A DNA stretch of 39,475 nt from Clostridiaceae bacterium. GTDB lineage: Bacteria; Bacillota; Clostridia; Lachnospirales; Lachnospiraceae. Below, in pieces: positions 7,192 to 15,968 of this stretch. The stretch covers positions 1 through 39,475 of the forward strand of contig CAJSZV010000035.1 in the NCBI GenBank assembly GCA_910574345.1, given 5' to 3'. The translations under genes and the position numbers were made by a program. Under the pieces are notes generated by a model. The model did no database searches, was not told the origin of the DNA, and worked only from the letters and a program-made list of their open reading frames with translations. How positions within the stretch are numbered: position 1 is the first letter of the stretch; each line of letters begins with the position of its first letter.

Positions 7192-7590
7192 ATGAAGATG
7201 GTAAGCAAAGAAGGCCAGACAATGGTTGACGTTACCAAGGTGTATCCGGACAACGGAAACATTGTCATGGTGTGTAAGCTTATGGGAGCTTATTCCATGA
7301 AAATTTATCTGAAGCCGGAGGAATTGAGAAAAGCAATTTCTTTGGTCAACTGGGATTTGATTAAGGAGCTTCCGGATATGCTGGTAAAAGGCACAGCGGG
7401 GGAGGAGAAGCTTCGTGAGATTGGAAATAATCTGTGCAGACTGGGGCCGGATGCGTTACATATTATTTTGGGAGAGAATGGTCAGTCACGGCTGGCCGGT
7501 GCGGCCGCAGAGCTTGGTGTGGCCACTTTTGGAACTTTAGTGGACAGTACGCTGCTCCTTTTGCAGATTCTGCTGCAGGACAAAAAATAG
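7192..7590 (+). CDS. Unknown 132-aa protein in the Fix/prenyltransferase operon
   Basis: I do not recognise this protein. The ATG at 7192 follows a clear TTAGGAGGAA site and is preferred over an upstream ATG at 7153, which falls on the hairpin. The sequence is soluble and mixed alpha/beta, with a segment MVCKLMGAYSMKIYLKPEEL (about residues 25-45), then helices and an Ala/Gly/Leu-rich C-terminus (about 98-130) that could be a weak membrane-associating helix. It has no Cys cluster and no nucleotide motif. It lies between the CrtI-like enzyme and FixC, and a partner or assembly role for one of these is possible. Its conservation next to fixCX/ubiA in other genomes would be informative. Confidence 0.75.
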   Translation: MKMVSKEGQTMVDVTKVYPDNGNIVMVCKLMGAYSMKIYLKPEELRKAISLVNWDLIKELPDMLVKGTAGEEKLREIGNNLCRLGPDALHIILGENGQSRLAGAAAELGVATFGTLVDSTLLLLQILLQDKK

Positions 7591-7610
7591 TGGCCGGACA
7601 GGAGGATTTC

Positions 7611-8903
7611 ATGAAAAAAGGAATAGATAAATGGGATGCTATTGTGGTAGGCGGCGGGCTGGCAGGCCTTAGCGCGGCCTACGAGATGGCGAGGAACGGC
7701 CTGGAGGTGATGGTCGTTGAACGGGGAGAGCACTGCGGGGCAAAGAATGTCTCCGGCGGGCGGCTGTATGGACACAGTCTGGAAAAAATGATCCCTGGTT
7801 TCGCGAAAGAGGCCCCCATAGAACGCAGGATTGTGAGAGAGCGTCTGGCTCTGCTGACAGAAGATGGGGGAACCGTTATAGAGTATGGTTCCGACAGGCT
7901 TGACGCGGCCCCGTCTTACTCAGTAAACCGCAGTGAGTTTGACCAGTGGCTGGCCAGAAAGGCAGAAGAGGCAGGAGCATTGGTCATTACCGGAATTACA
8001 GTGAGGGAATTATATATGGAGGAGGGGAAGGTCTGCGGAATCTGCTCGGACAAAGATGTATTCCGTTCTGACGTGGTTATACTGGCAGACGGCGTAAACT
8101 CTCTTCTGGCCCAGAAAATCGGTATGAAGAAAGAGTGGGATCCGGAGCATGTGGCAGTGGGAGTGAAAGAAGTAATCAAACTGGATTCCCAGAAGATCAA
8201 TATGCATTTCGGTTTGAAAGACGGAGAAGGAACTGCCTTAATGGCCACTGGTTATGTGACCGGAGGGAAAATAGGCGGAGGATTCCTTTATACCAACAAG
8301 GATACGGTTTCGGTAGGCATTGTGACTACAGTGGGAGACACGGAACACAGTGAGGTTGCTGTCCCTGAGATGCTGGAGCGTTTTGAGCAGCACCCCATGA
8401 TTCAGCCTTTGATCCAGGAGGGAAAAGTGGTGGAATATTCTGCCCATCTGGTTCCTGAGGGCGGGAAAAAAGCACTCCCTGCATTAGTGAAGGACGGCGT
8501 GATCCTGACCGGGGATGCAGCAGGATTTGTCATGAATCTTGGATTTACGGTTCGGGGCATGGATCTGGCAATCGAATCCGGAAGGCTGGCAGCGGAGGCT
8601 GTCCTTCGGGCCAGGGCTTTGGGGGATTTTTCCCAGGCGTCCCTGTCCCAATATGAAACTTTGCTAAATGAAAGTTTTGTCATGAGGGATATGGCTCAGT
8701 ATCAGAACTTCCCAGGATTTATGGCCAGTTCCCATCGGCTGTATGATGATTACTCCCAGATGGCTGACTCCCTTTTGGCCCAGCTTTATGTTGTAGACGG
8801 AAACAGGCAGGATGATATTCTGACGAAAGCGGCCAGGGCGGCGGCGAAAGTAGGGTTGGTAAACCTGGCGCTGGACGGTATACGCGGATTGGGGGCATTG
8901 TAA
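7611..8903 (+). CDS. fixC: FixC-like electron transfer flavoprotein:quinone oxidoreductase
   Basis: This 430-residue FAD protein belongs to the ETF-QO/FixC family and moves electrons from an Etf to a membrane quinone. It has the Rossmann glycines GGGLAGL (14-20), the FAD-ribityl-binding GDAAGFVMNLGF segment near residue 305 and the following MDLAIESG helix. The Fe-S domain of mitochondrial ETF-QO is missing and is supplied by the next gene, FixX, as in Fix systems. The start at 7611 has ACAGGAGGATTTC immediately before it; the longer open frame upstream overlaps the unknown gene and is not used. FixX begins at the base after its stop codon. The presence of EtfB and EtfA in the same operon completes a FixABCX set, which in other organisms can bifurcate electrons between ferredoxin/flavodoxin and quinone. 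Confidence 0.93.
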   Translation: MKKGIDKWDAIVVGGGLAGLSAAYEMARNGLEVMVVERGEHCGAKNVSGGRLYGHSLEKMIPGFAKEAPIERRIVRERLALLTEDGGTVIEYGSDRLDAAPSYSVNRSEFDQWLARKAEEAGALVITGITVRELYMEEGKVCGICSDKDVFRSDVVILADGVNSLLAQKIGMKKEWDPEHVAVGVKEVIKLDSQKINMHFGLKDGEGTALMATGYVTGGKIGGGFLYTNKDTVSVGIVTTVGDTEHSEVAVPEMLERFEQHPMIQPLIQEGKVVEYSAHLVPEGGKKALPALVKDGVILTGDAAGFVMNLGFTVRGMDLAIESGRLAAEAVLRARALGDFSQASLSQYETLLNESFVMRDMAQYQNFPGFMASSHRLYDDYSQMADSLLAQLYVVDGNRQDDILTKAARAAAKVGLVNLALDGIRGLGAL

Positions 8904-9191
8904 ATGAATCGAATGAGTGTAGATGATAAGCTGGGAACCAATATGTTCCGTGTAGATGAAGAACATGCACATATTACCATAAAGCAGGAGAAGGTTGATC
9001 ACAAGGAGATTCATAAGCTTTTGCTGGCCTGCCCTGCTCATCTGTATACCCTGGATGAAGAAGGCGGGCTGCAATTTTCTTATGAAGGATGTCTGGAGTG
9101 TGGAACCTGCCGTGTGTTATGCGGCAAGAGCCTGATAAAAGACTGGGATTATCCGGAGAATGGCAAAGGCGTCCTTTATCGGAAAAGCTAA
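8904..9191 (+). CDS. fixX: FixX-like ferredoxin
   Basis: This 95-residue ferredoxin-like partner of FixC has the family layout: Cys43 in ACPAHLY, then Cys63-x2-Cys66-x2-Cys69-x3-Cys73 in the CLECGTCRVLC segment near the C-terminus, enough for one [4Fe-4S] cluster. FixX relays electrons between FixC FAD and quinone. The ATG directly follows the FixC stop codon (TAA ATG), so translation is probably coupled. The downstream prenyltransferase starts immediately after its stop or slightly overlaps it. Confidence 0.92.
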   Translation: MNRMSVDDKLGTNMFRVDEEHAHITIKQEKVDHKEIHKLLLACPAHLYTLDEEGGLQFSYEGCLECGTCRVLCGKSLIKDWDYPENGKGVLYRKS

Positions 9192-9192
9192 G

Positions 9193-10194
9193 ATGAAAAC
9201 GGGAAAACAATGGTTTAAAAATGCCAGGGCAGGCGCCCTGCCTCAGAGCATGATGCCTGCAGTGACAGCGATGTTCATGGCCTGGGGAAAAGAAGGTTTT
9301 TCTTTCCTTTTGGGAGCCTTGGGGGTCATGGGCGTGGCATTTGCTCATCTGGGGTTCAACCTGTTGGATGATTATTTTGATTATATCAGCCATCAGACAG
9401 GCTATCGCCATGTACTGGATCGGGCAGGGTTTCGGGCCTATACGGCAAAATGTCCCTATCTGCAGGATAAATCAGCAACTCTGCAGGATCTGGCCTGTGC
9501 AATCGCCTGTTTTGGCGGGGCGGCAATCGTTTGTGGGACAGTGATATTCGCAAGGCGCGGTATGATTATCCTGCAGATTGGAGTGCCGGCAGGCATCTTT
9601 GGGTACTTTTACTCAGGAAAGCCTTTTCGTCTAAGCTATCATGGGCTTGGGGAAGCTGTAGTGGGCATCATGTTCGGACCCTTTAACATGATTGGGGTCT
9701 ATGCCTCTGCCTGCGGCCGGGTAGAACCGGCAGTGTTCATGATAGGCCTGGGCATGGGAATCCTGGTGACGGTTATCTTGTTTACCCATTCTATTCTGGA
9801 TTATGCAGCCGATCAGTCTGTGGGGAAGAAAACCCTGGCTGCCCTGTTTCCCAAAGAGTCTGTCCGTCTGGCAGTATTTTATGGGATGAATGTATTGCCC
9901 TACCTCCTCATTACAGGGGCAGCCATTTGCGGGCTGCTGTCCTGGTGGTATTTGCTGGTGTGGACAGTGTTCCCCTTCTCCCTGGAACTGTGCCGATCCA
10001 TGAGAAGATATGTAAAATACCCACAGGAAGAAGTACGGTGGAAGCTGTGGTACGGCCCGGTAAAGAACTGGGACAGGCTGCGGGAACTTGGGGTAGACTG
10101 GTTTCTTGTCCGGTGGCTTTTGGCACGGAATATTGTCATCTATTTCAGCGGCGCAAGCATGGCCGCCATATGGCTGTCAGGAGGTGCGGGATGA
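9193..10194 (+). CDS. UbiA-family membrane prenyltransferase
   Basis: This 333-residue polytopic membrane protein transfers a polyprenyl chain from its diphosphate to an acceptor, usually an aromatic ring (UbiA, MenA) or a lipid head group. The first Asp-rich motif is Asn56-x2-Asp59-Asp60-x2-Asp63 (NLLDDYFDY) and the second is Asp203-x3-Asp207 (DYAADQSVGKKTLA), close to MenA-type proteins. About eight hydrophobic helices are visible. An ATG at 9160 would overlap fixX by 32 bases; the ATG at 9193, just after the fixX stop, gives the usual N-terminus. The pairing with a polyprenyl synthetase and FixCX suggests synthesis of a quinone-like carrier (inference). No other menaquinone or ubiquinone genes are seen here, so the acceptor ring must come from elsewhere or be unusual. 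Confidence 0.9.
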   Translation: MKTGKQWFKNARAGALPQSMMPAVTAMFMAWGKEGFSFLLGALGVMGVAFAHLGFNLLDDYFDYISHQTGYRHVLDRAGFRAYTAKCPYLQDKSATLQDLACAIACFGGAAIVCGTVIFARRGMIILQIGVPAGIFGYFYSGKPFRLSYHGLGEAVVGIMFGPFNMIGVYASACGRVEPAVFMIGLGMGILVTVILFTHSILDYAADQSVGKKTLAALFPKESVRLAVFYGMNVLPYLLITGAAICGLLSWWYLLVWTVFPFSLELCRSMRRYVKYPQEEVRWKLWYGPVKNWDRLRELGVDWFLVRWLLARNIVIYFSGASMAAIWLSGGAG

Positions 10195-11141
10195 AAATAG
10201 GGAAGTTGATCTATCTGCCTGTATGGTATGTGAAAAATGTGATGTTAGGAGGCCATGGCCCTCTTCAGACGGTGATTGCCATTACGGATTGCTGTAATTT
10301 GGCATGCCGGCATTGTGCCTCTTCGGTACACGCGGGCACAGCCATGAAACCCTTTGGGCAGATAAATGAGGAGCTTCAGGCAGCTTATAACGCAGGTTCC
10401 CGATTTATTGATTTTGAAGGAGGGGAGCCTACCTTGTGGATGGATGGGGAACACGCCCTCAATGACCTCTATGATCTTGCTCATGAAATAGGATTCTTTC
10501 ACTGTACGCTTACTACCAATGGGCAGCATCCTTTTGGAGATACCAGGGCAGATTTTGTCTGGGTAAGCGTGGACGGAAATCAAGCCTGTCATGACATGGT
10601 ACGGGGAAAGGGGACATTTCAGGTCTTAGACCGCAACATCCGTGAGAGCGGGCTTAAGAATCTGGCCATTAATATGGTAATACACAGAAAAAATGTGTCA
10701 TCCGTGACAGAGACTATACGTTATGCCAAGGAGAACCCGGCTGTCTGCGCTATTTCCCTGAATTTTCTCACGCCGTATCCTGGGACAGAGGAACTTCTTC
10801 TGCCATGGGAAACCAGAAAAAAAGTGATTGACCATATCATAAAGATGAAGAGGGCAGGCTATCCCATTATCAACAGCTGTTCAGGCTTAAGGAGGATGAA
10901 AGAGAGAAAGCCCCATCATAACTGCTGGATTTCCCATTTTATTCTTTTAGATGGCACATGGAAGGAGTGTCCGGGAAAAGAACTTGGAATCTGTATGGAT
11001 TGCGGCTTTTGCATGGCAGGAGAGATGGACGGGGTGGCAGGACTGCGGCCGGATACGGTTCTGGCAGGACTGAAGCTGAGAAACTCGTGGTGGAAAAACA
11101 GAAAAAAGAAAAAGAATACAGGCAGGGGAAGATCGCAATGA
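10191..11141 (+). CDS. Radical SAM protein with C-terminal cysteine cluster
   Basis: This 316-residue radical SAM enzyme carries the SAM-cluster motif Cys35-x3-Cys39-x2-Cys42 (CNLACRHC), the GGEP SAM-binding motif (77-80) and a SPASM-like set of C-terminal cysteines (Cys245, Cys260, Cys268, Cys271, Cys274) that could hold a second Fe-S cluster. Its ATGA start overlaps the prenyltransferase stop, and its own stop overlaps the start of the polyprenyl synthetase, so the three are tightly coupled. I cannot assign it to MqnC/MqnE, HpnH or a peptide-modifying subfamily with confidence. Position suggests it modifies the ring or chain of the prenyl product (C-C bond formation, oxidation or methylene insertion). 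The lysine/arginine-rich C-terminus may aid membrane contact. Confidence 0.85.
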   Translation: MKIGKLIYLPVWYVKNVMLGGHGPLQTVIAITDCCNLACRHCASSVHAGTAMKPFGQINEELQAAYNAGSRFIDFEGGEPTLWMDGEHALNDLYDLAHEIGFFHCTLTTNGQHPFGDTRADFVWVSVDGNQACHDMVRGKGTFQVLDRNIRESGLKNLAINMVIHRKNVSSVTETIRYAKENPAVCAISLNFLTPYPGTEELLLPWETRKKVIDHIIKMKRAGYPIINSCSGLRRMKERKPHHNCWISHFILLDGTWKECPGKELGICMDCGFCMAGEMDGVAGLRPDTVLAGLKLRNSWWKNRKKKKNTGRGRSQ

Positions 11142-12133
11142 AAAAATTGGGGCAGACTGGTCAGATCATGGAGTATGCGCTGGCGCAGACAGAGAAAAGA
11201 ATGAAGCGGATCGTGCAGGGAGTCTTAAAAGACAAGCTTACCGGGACGATGCTGAAAGATGCGCTGGCGGCGCCGGGAAAAATGCTGCGCCCTCAGATGC
11301 TGGTCCTAAGCGCCTGTCTGGTTGATGAAAAGGCAGCTGCAGCCCACATAGAAAGTCTTATCCGATGGGGAGCGGTCATCGAGCTCTGCCATACAGCTTC
11401 CCTTCTTCATGATGATGTAATTGATCAGTCCCCAATCCGCCGGGGAAGGCCTACATTGATGAAGCGATATGGCAATTCCCCGGCTGTTTACGCAGGGGAT
11501 TATGTGCTGGCCTGTGTTTTAAGGGAGGTCCTGAAATCCCATGGAGAGGACAGGGCGCTGCTTTTGACGGATGGTATTGAGGAAATGTGTGTCGGCGAAA
11601 TGAACCAGACCCACTGCAGGTACCGGCAGAATGTAACCATAGAGCAGTATAACAAAAATATAGCAGGAAAAACAGGCGTGCTGTTTGCCGCAGCCTGCTG
11701 TCTTGGCTCTATGGAAGTGACAGGGGATCAGGGAATTGTAGAAAAATATGAGCAGCTGGGCCGGAGACTGGGGCGGGCGTTCCAGCTGAGGGACGACTTG
11801 CTGGACATCATATCGGATACAAAGGAATCCGGGAAATTGGTCATGCAGGACTTTCGGGAAGGTATTTATACGCTTCCGGTCCTGCTGGCCCGTGATCATA
11901 CGATTTATGGTCCTGTTGTAAAAAAACTGATGAAGAAGAGCAGGAAAGGGATCCTGAGTGAAGAGGATTTGAAGGTTTTGAAGGAAACCCTTATAAAATC
12001 CCAGGCTGTTGGCAGGGTTTCAGAGGAGGTCTGTGATCTTCTGGAAGAATGTAAGAATGCAGTAAAGGATTCCTCATGCCTGTGGGCAAAAATAAGGACA
12101 GAAGCCATACTGGACAGACTGAAAACCATATAG
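11138..12133 (+). CDS. Trans-polyprenyl diphosphate synthase
   Basis: This 331-residue head-to-tail isoprenyl diphosphate synthase condenses isopentenyl diphosphate onto an allylic primer to make a chain. Both Asp-rich motifs are intact: DDVID at Asp92-Asp93-Asp96 and DDLLD at Asp219-Asp220-Asp223, with RRGRPT (101-106) between. The residue five positions before the first motif is alanine (Ala87), which in this family usually permits long products (C30 and up) rather than C15 or C20. The ATG overlaps the radical SAM stop codon. Together with the UbiA protein it provides a complete prenylation unit. The operon has no upstream isoprenoid genes, so it draws on the host's isopentenyl diphosphate. 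Confidence 0.93.
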   Translation: MKKLGQTGQIMEYALAQTEKRMKRIVQGVLKDKLTGTMLKDALAAPGKMLRPQMLVLSACLVDEKAAAAHIESLIRWGAVIELCHTASLLHDDVIDQSPIRRGRPTLMKRYGNSPAVYAGDYVLACVLREVLKSHGEDRALLLTDGIEEMCVGEMNQTHCRYRQNVTIEQYNKNIAGKTGVLFAAACCLGSMEVTGDQGIVEKYEQLGRRLGRAFQLRDDLLDIISDTKESGKLVMQDFREGIYTLPVLLARDHTIYGPVVKKLMKKSRKGILSEEDLKVLKETLIKSQAVGRVSEEVCDLLEECKNAVKDSSCLWAKIRTEAILDRLKTI

Positions 12134-12182
12134 CGATTCAGAAATCCAGTGGCTGTTATGAAGAAACATGGAGGTGATAAGG

Positions 12183-12989
12183 ATGAACATACTTGTCTGT
12201 ATCAAACAGGTGCCGGATACAACGGAGATTAAGATTGATCCGGAAAAGCATACTCTCATTCGTGATGGAGTACCCAGTATTGTCAATACGTTTGATACCT
12301 ACGGGCTGGAGATGGCCTGCCGTCTGAAAGAAGAGACAGGCGGAACCGTTACCGTCGTGACTATGGGGCTGCCTCAGGCAAAAAATGCTTTAAGGAGTTG
12401 TCTGGGAGCCGGGGCAGATGAGGCGGTGCTGATTTCTGACCGGCCTTTCGGCGGTTCGGATACGCTGGCTACCAGCTATATTATTTCTCAGGCGGTTGCT
12501 TTTTTGGAAAGGGAGAAAGGCAGTACTTTTGACCTGATCTTGTGTGGGAAACAGGCCATAGACGGGGATACTGCCCAGGTAGGGCCGGAACTTAGCGAGC
12601 ATTTAGGGAGGCCTTTGATTACTTATGTGTCTGCCCTGAAATACAGGAACGGTGAGTTTGAGGCAAAAAGGGAAAATGATGATGGATATGACCGGATCGG
12701 TGTGAAGGCGCCTTGTGTGATGACCGTGGTGAAGACCGCATATGAACCCAGGTATCCCACACTGAAAGCGAAGATAAGGGCTCAGTGGGCGGATATCCGG
12801 ACCATTACGGCAGAAACCATGAAAGATACCCTGGATTTATCCAGGTGTGGCCTGAAAGGTTCGCCTACCAAGGTAGTAAGGACTACGACACCCCAAAGAC
12901 AGAGTGAGTGCCAGTATATAAAAGAGGCTTCACCGGCTCTGAACGCGGGAAAGCTGGCAGATATTCTGGCCCGGAAAAAGGTGATCTAG
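12183..12989 (+). CDS. etfB: Electron transfer flavoprotein beta subunit (FixA/EtfB)
   Basis: This 268-residue EtfB has the N-terminal ILVCIKQVPDT, a GADEAVLISD segment and the signature CGKQAIDGDTAQVGPEL (about residues 124-140) that contacts the flavin/nucleotide. GGAGGTGA lies six bases before the ATG at 12183. It pairs with EtfA 12 bases downstream to form the soluble FAD carrier that delivers electrons to or from FixCX and possibly the OYE-type reductase. Whether it binds FAD (bifurcating) or AMP (classical) in the beta subunit cannot be settled by eye. Genes in the operon give it both a membrane outlet (FixCX) and an enoate-reductase-like partner. Confidence 0.95.
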   Translation: MNILVCIKQVPDTTEIKIDPEKHTLIRDGVPSIVNTFDTYGLEMACRLKEETGGTVTVVTMGLPQAKNALRSCLGAGADEAVLISDRPFGGSDTLATSYIISQAVAFLEREKGSTFDLILCGKQAIDGDTAQVGPELSEHLGRPLITYVSALKYRNGEFEAKRENDDGYDRIGVKAPCVMTVVKTAYEPRYPTLKAKIRAQWADIRTITAETMKDTLDLSRCGLKGSPTKVVRTTTPQRQSECQYIKEASPALNAGKLADILARKKVI

Positions 12990-13001
12990 GAGGTGGAACG
13001 A

Positions 13002-14018
13002 ATGGATTTTTCTGAGTATAAAGGTGTCTATGTCTTTGTGGAGACCGAAGAAGGGAGACCAAAGGCGGTAAGCTTCGAGCTTTTAAATCCGGCAAGGAAG
13101 CTGGCGGATAAACTGGGAGAGTTTGTGGGGGCCTTTGTGGTAGGACATCAGGTGGAAGAGACGGCACAGATGTGTGTTCAGTATGGGGCAGATAAAGTGA
13201 TCGTCATTGATGCGCCGGAATATCAGTATTATACCACGGATGCATTTACCAATGCGCTGCATAAAGCAGTAGAAAAATATAAACCAAACGTCATGTTGAT
13301 CGGCGCCACCAATAATGGACGTGACCTGGGTCCCAGGCTTAGCTGCCGCCTTCAGACAGGATTGACGGCAGACTGTACCAGTCTGGATATCAATGTGGAA
13401 TCAAGAAATATGGAATGGACCCGTCCCGCGTTTGGCGGAAATCTTCTGGCAACCATTATGTGCCCCAATGACCGTCCTCAGATGGGAACTGTGCGGCAGG
13501 GTGTATTTAAAAGACCCAAACCGGAACCGTCATGCCATGGGGAGATGATTTATGAAACGATCCGCACTATGCCGCAAGAGATATCTACCAGGCTGATCGA
13601 GCGTGTGAAAGAAGTTGTGGAATCCGTGAATCTGGAAGAGGCAGAGATCATCGTTGCAGGTGGATATGGCATTGGAAAAGCAGAGAATTTTAAATATTTA
13701 GAAGAACTGGCCCAGGTTTTAGGAGGTCAGGTAGGAGCTACCAGAAAAGTGGTAGATGCCGGGTGGATTGCCCATGCGTATCAGATCGGCCAGACAGGAA
13801 AGACGGTGGCACCGAAACTTTATATTGCCGTAGGAATTTCAGGAGCCATCCAGCATCTGGCAGGGATGAGCGGTTCAGAAACAGTAGTAGCAATCAATAA
13901 TGATGCCGGCGCGCCGATCTTTGGAGTTGCCCATTATGGCATTGCAGGGGATTATAAAGAAGTGCTTCCGGCGCTGGTTGATGAATTCAGAAAGAGAAAA
14001 GGAGAACAGGAAAGATGA
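13002..14018 (+). CDS. etfA: Electron transfer flavoprotein alpha subunit (FixB/EtfA)
   Basis: This 338-residue EtfA ends with the classical FAD-binding domain: [36 protein letters not shown] and [18 protein letters not shown] (about residues 245-320). AGGAGGTGG lies just before the ATG at 13002; an in-frame GTG at 12993 sits on this site and is not used. Its stop codon overlaps the start of the following OYE-type reductase (ATGA), which points to a functional Etf/reductase partnership, comparable in principle to reductase-Etf complexes such as CarCDE of Acetobacterium (inference). Confidence 0.95.
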   Translation: MDFSEYKGVYVFVETEEGRPKAVSFELLNPARKLADKLGEFVGAFVVGHQVEETAQMCVQYGADKVIVIDAPEYQYYTTDAFTNALHKAVEKYKPNVMLIGATNNGRDLGPRLSCRLQTGLTADCTSLDINVESRNMEWTRPAFGGNLLATIMCPNDRPQMGTVRQGVFKRPKPEPSCHGEMIYETIRTMPQEISTRLIERVKEVVESVNLEEAEIIVAGGYGIGKAENFKYLEELAQVLGGQVGATRKVVDAGWIAHAYQIGQTGKTVAPKLYIAVGISGAIQHLAGMSGSETVVAINNDAGAPIFGVAHYGIAGDYKEVLPALVDEFRKRKGEQER

Positions 14019-15964
14019 AAAAGAGTTGTTTAGCAGAACCTTTAAAAATCGGCAGAATTATGGCGAAAAACCGGATTTGGCTTTCTCCTATGGAAACCAA
14101 TACCTGTTCTGTGGATGGAGAACTGACAGATGTGCAGCTGGCTCATTATGAGGCAAGGGCAAAGGGCGGAGCCGGCATGCTGATTCAGGAGTTTACCGCC
14201 GTGGACGGAGGGCATACCGTAAGGCCCCTGCAGCTGCGGATTGATGATGACAAGTTTAAAGTCCGCTTAAGCCGTCTGGTGGACGCGGTCCATGCATATG
14301 GTACTCCCATTATCTGCCAGCTCCACCATGCGGGAATGTTTTCCTCCCAGGATCCGGTATCGCCTTCTGGCGTTGCCTGTTATGAACTAGGGAAGGGACA
14401 TTATATCCAGCCGAGAGTCATGACCATTGAGGAGATCGAAGCGGCACGGCAGAGCTTTATCGAAGCGGCTGTCCGCGCAAAAGAGATTGGATATGACGGC
14501 GTGGAACTTCACGGTGCTACAGCCTACCTTCTCGCCCAGTTCTTTTCCGGGTACAACAACAAGAGAACAGATAAATACGGCGGAAGCCTGGAAGGAAGAA
14601 TGATGTTGGCAATCGAGATCGTTCAGGGAATCCGGAAGGCCTGCGGTCCTGATTTTCCCATAGGGTACACCATGTGCTATAACGACTGGCTGCCTGGAGG
14701 GGCCAATTTTGAGGATACCATGGTCTTTGCCTTGAGACTGGAACGGGAAGGGATTGATTTTATCGATTTTCAAACTGAGGGCACTTATGAGACCTTTACC
14801 CTGGAGCAATGTGCGGCAGGGGCAAGACGTCAGCCCAAAGGAATCTTCCAGACAGTAAAGGAATTTAAAAAAGTTCTCCATGTTCCTGTTTCCTGCCGTG
14901 CTTCCGGTGAGTATGATCCCAAAGTCTGGGAGAGGGCTGTGGCAGAGGGGCAGGTGGATGCTGTGCGTGCGGCCAAGGCCCATTTGGCAGATCCGGAGCT
15001 GGCTTCCAAGATATTAAAAGGAAGGGAGGAGGATGTCCGTCCTTGTATCCGCTGCCTGAACTGCCTGGACAGCGCGGTGGTGAAGCATATGGCTCTCAAC
15101 TGTTCCTTGAACAGCGGCTGCGCCCATGGGGAGGAAGAAATCCGGAAAGCGGATACGCAGAAAAAAGTCCTGGTAATCGGAGGCGGACCGGCAGGTCTGG
15201 AAGCAGCCAGGGTATCTGCTTTGAGAGGCCATCAGGTGACACTCTGGGAAAAGGAAGATCATTTGGGAGGTAACCTGTACATAGCCTCTCTTCCCATCGG
15301 TAAGGAGGAATTCCAGAAGTTTACACGGTGGGCCGAAAGGCAGTGCAAAAAGCTTGGGGTGGCCATCTGCCTGAATAAAGAAGCAACGGCCCAAGCCGTG
15401 AAAGAATTTGCCCCGGAAGCAGTCATTTACGCGGCAGGGGCTGATCCCATAAAGCTTTCCGTACAGGGAGCAGACCAAGCTCATGTGATTTTTGCCAGGG
15501 ACGCCCTTCTTGGAACGAAAGCTATTGGAAAGAAGGTTGCGGTGATCGGCGGCGGAGAAGTAGGAATTGAAACCGCAGACGCCCTGCTTTACAAAAATAT
15601 CGCGGAGGAAGTGACTATTGTTGAAATGCAAAATGACATAGGCCGGGATATGCCGGGGATGGATAAGGCTTCCCTTATGGGAAACCAGTTCCCCAAATAC
15701 TTCCCTCAAAGGCTTCATATTCTGGTAGATACAAAGCTGGATGAAATCCGGGAAAAGACCATTGTGGTGGAGGACAAAAACTGGAGAAAGACGGAGGTAG
15801 AGGCGGATACGGTAGTGCTGGCTATCGGCTACCATGCAAACAGAGAACTGTATGAGGAGCTTGAGGATATGACGGAAGAAATCTATATGATCGGAGATGC
15901 CATCCATCCAAGAAAGATCGTAAACGCAGTTCATGAGGGAAACAAGATTGCCCGTCAGATATAG
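14015..15964 (+). CDS. Old-yellow-enzyme-type NADH:flavin oxidoreductase with [4Fe-4S] and FAD domains
   Basis: This 649-residue enzyme has three parts: an FMN-binding TIM barrel (1 to about 330, with His166 and Tyr171 in ELHGATAYLLAQFFSGY and the NKRTDKYGGS motif), an Fe-S segment (Cys344-x2-Cys347-x2-Cys350-x12-Cys363) and a pyridine-nucleotide/FAD reductase domain (VIGGGPAGLEAA near 388, a second VIGGGEVGIETA near 510). This is the layout of 2,4-dienoyl-CoA reductase, BaiCD/BaiH, daidzein reductase and gut steroid reductases, which reduce alpha,beta-unsaturated carbonyls. The exact substrate is not visible. It is coupled to EtfA by an ATGA overlap and is the last gene before the hairpin at 15969. 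In this setting it probably reduces an enone or flavonoid-like aglycone. Confidence 0.93.
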   Translation: MKKSCLAEPLKIGRIMAKNRIWLSPMETNTCSVDGELTDVQLAHYEARAKGGAGMLIQEFTAVDGGHTVRPLQLRIDDDKFKVRLSRLVDAVHAYGTPIICQLHHAGMFSSQDPVSPSGVACYELGKGHYIQPRVMTIEEIEAARQSFIEAAVRAKEIGYDGVELHGATAYLLAQFFSGYNNKRTDKYGGSLEGRMMLAIEIVQGIRKACGPDFPIGYTMCYNDWLPGGANFEDTMVFALRLEREGIDFIDFQTEGTYETFTLEQCAAGARRQPKGIFQTVKEFKKVLHVPVSCRASGEYDPKVWERAVAEGQVDAVRAAKAHLADPELASKILKGREEDVRPCIRCLNCLDSAVVKHMALNCSLNSGCAHGEEEIRKADTQKKVLVIGGGPAGLEAARVSALRGHQVTLWEKEDHLGGNLYIASLPIGKEEFQKFTRWAERQCKKLGVAICLNKEATAQAVKEFAPEAVIYAAGADPIKLSVQGADQAHVIFARDALLGTKAIGKKVAVIGGGEVGIETADALLYKNIAEEVTIVEMQNDIGRDMPGMDKASLMGNQFPKYFPQRLHILVDTKLDEIREKTIVVEDKNWRKTEVEADTVVLAIGYHANRELYEELEDMTEEIYMIGDAIHPRKIVNAVHEGNKIARQI

Positions 15965-15968
15965 TACA

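Noticed and set aside
5548-12133. Carotenoid biosynthesis from the CrtI-like enzyme plus polyprenyl synthase
   Set aside because: No phytoene/squalene synthase is present, and the prenyl synthase is paired with UbiA and Fix genes.
15014-15934. Long minus-strand open frame opposite the OYE-type reductase
   Set aside because: It is a shadow of a strongly conserved coding region; the composition is Cys/His/Phe-rich without motifs.
14015-15964. Naming the OYE-type protein as daidzein reductase, BaiCD or a steroid reductase
   Set aside because: All share this architecture; no residue visible by eye separates the substrates, and no other bai or equol genes are present.
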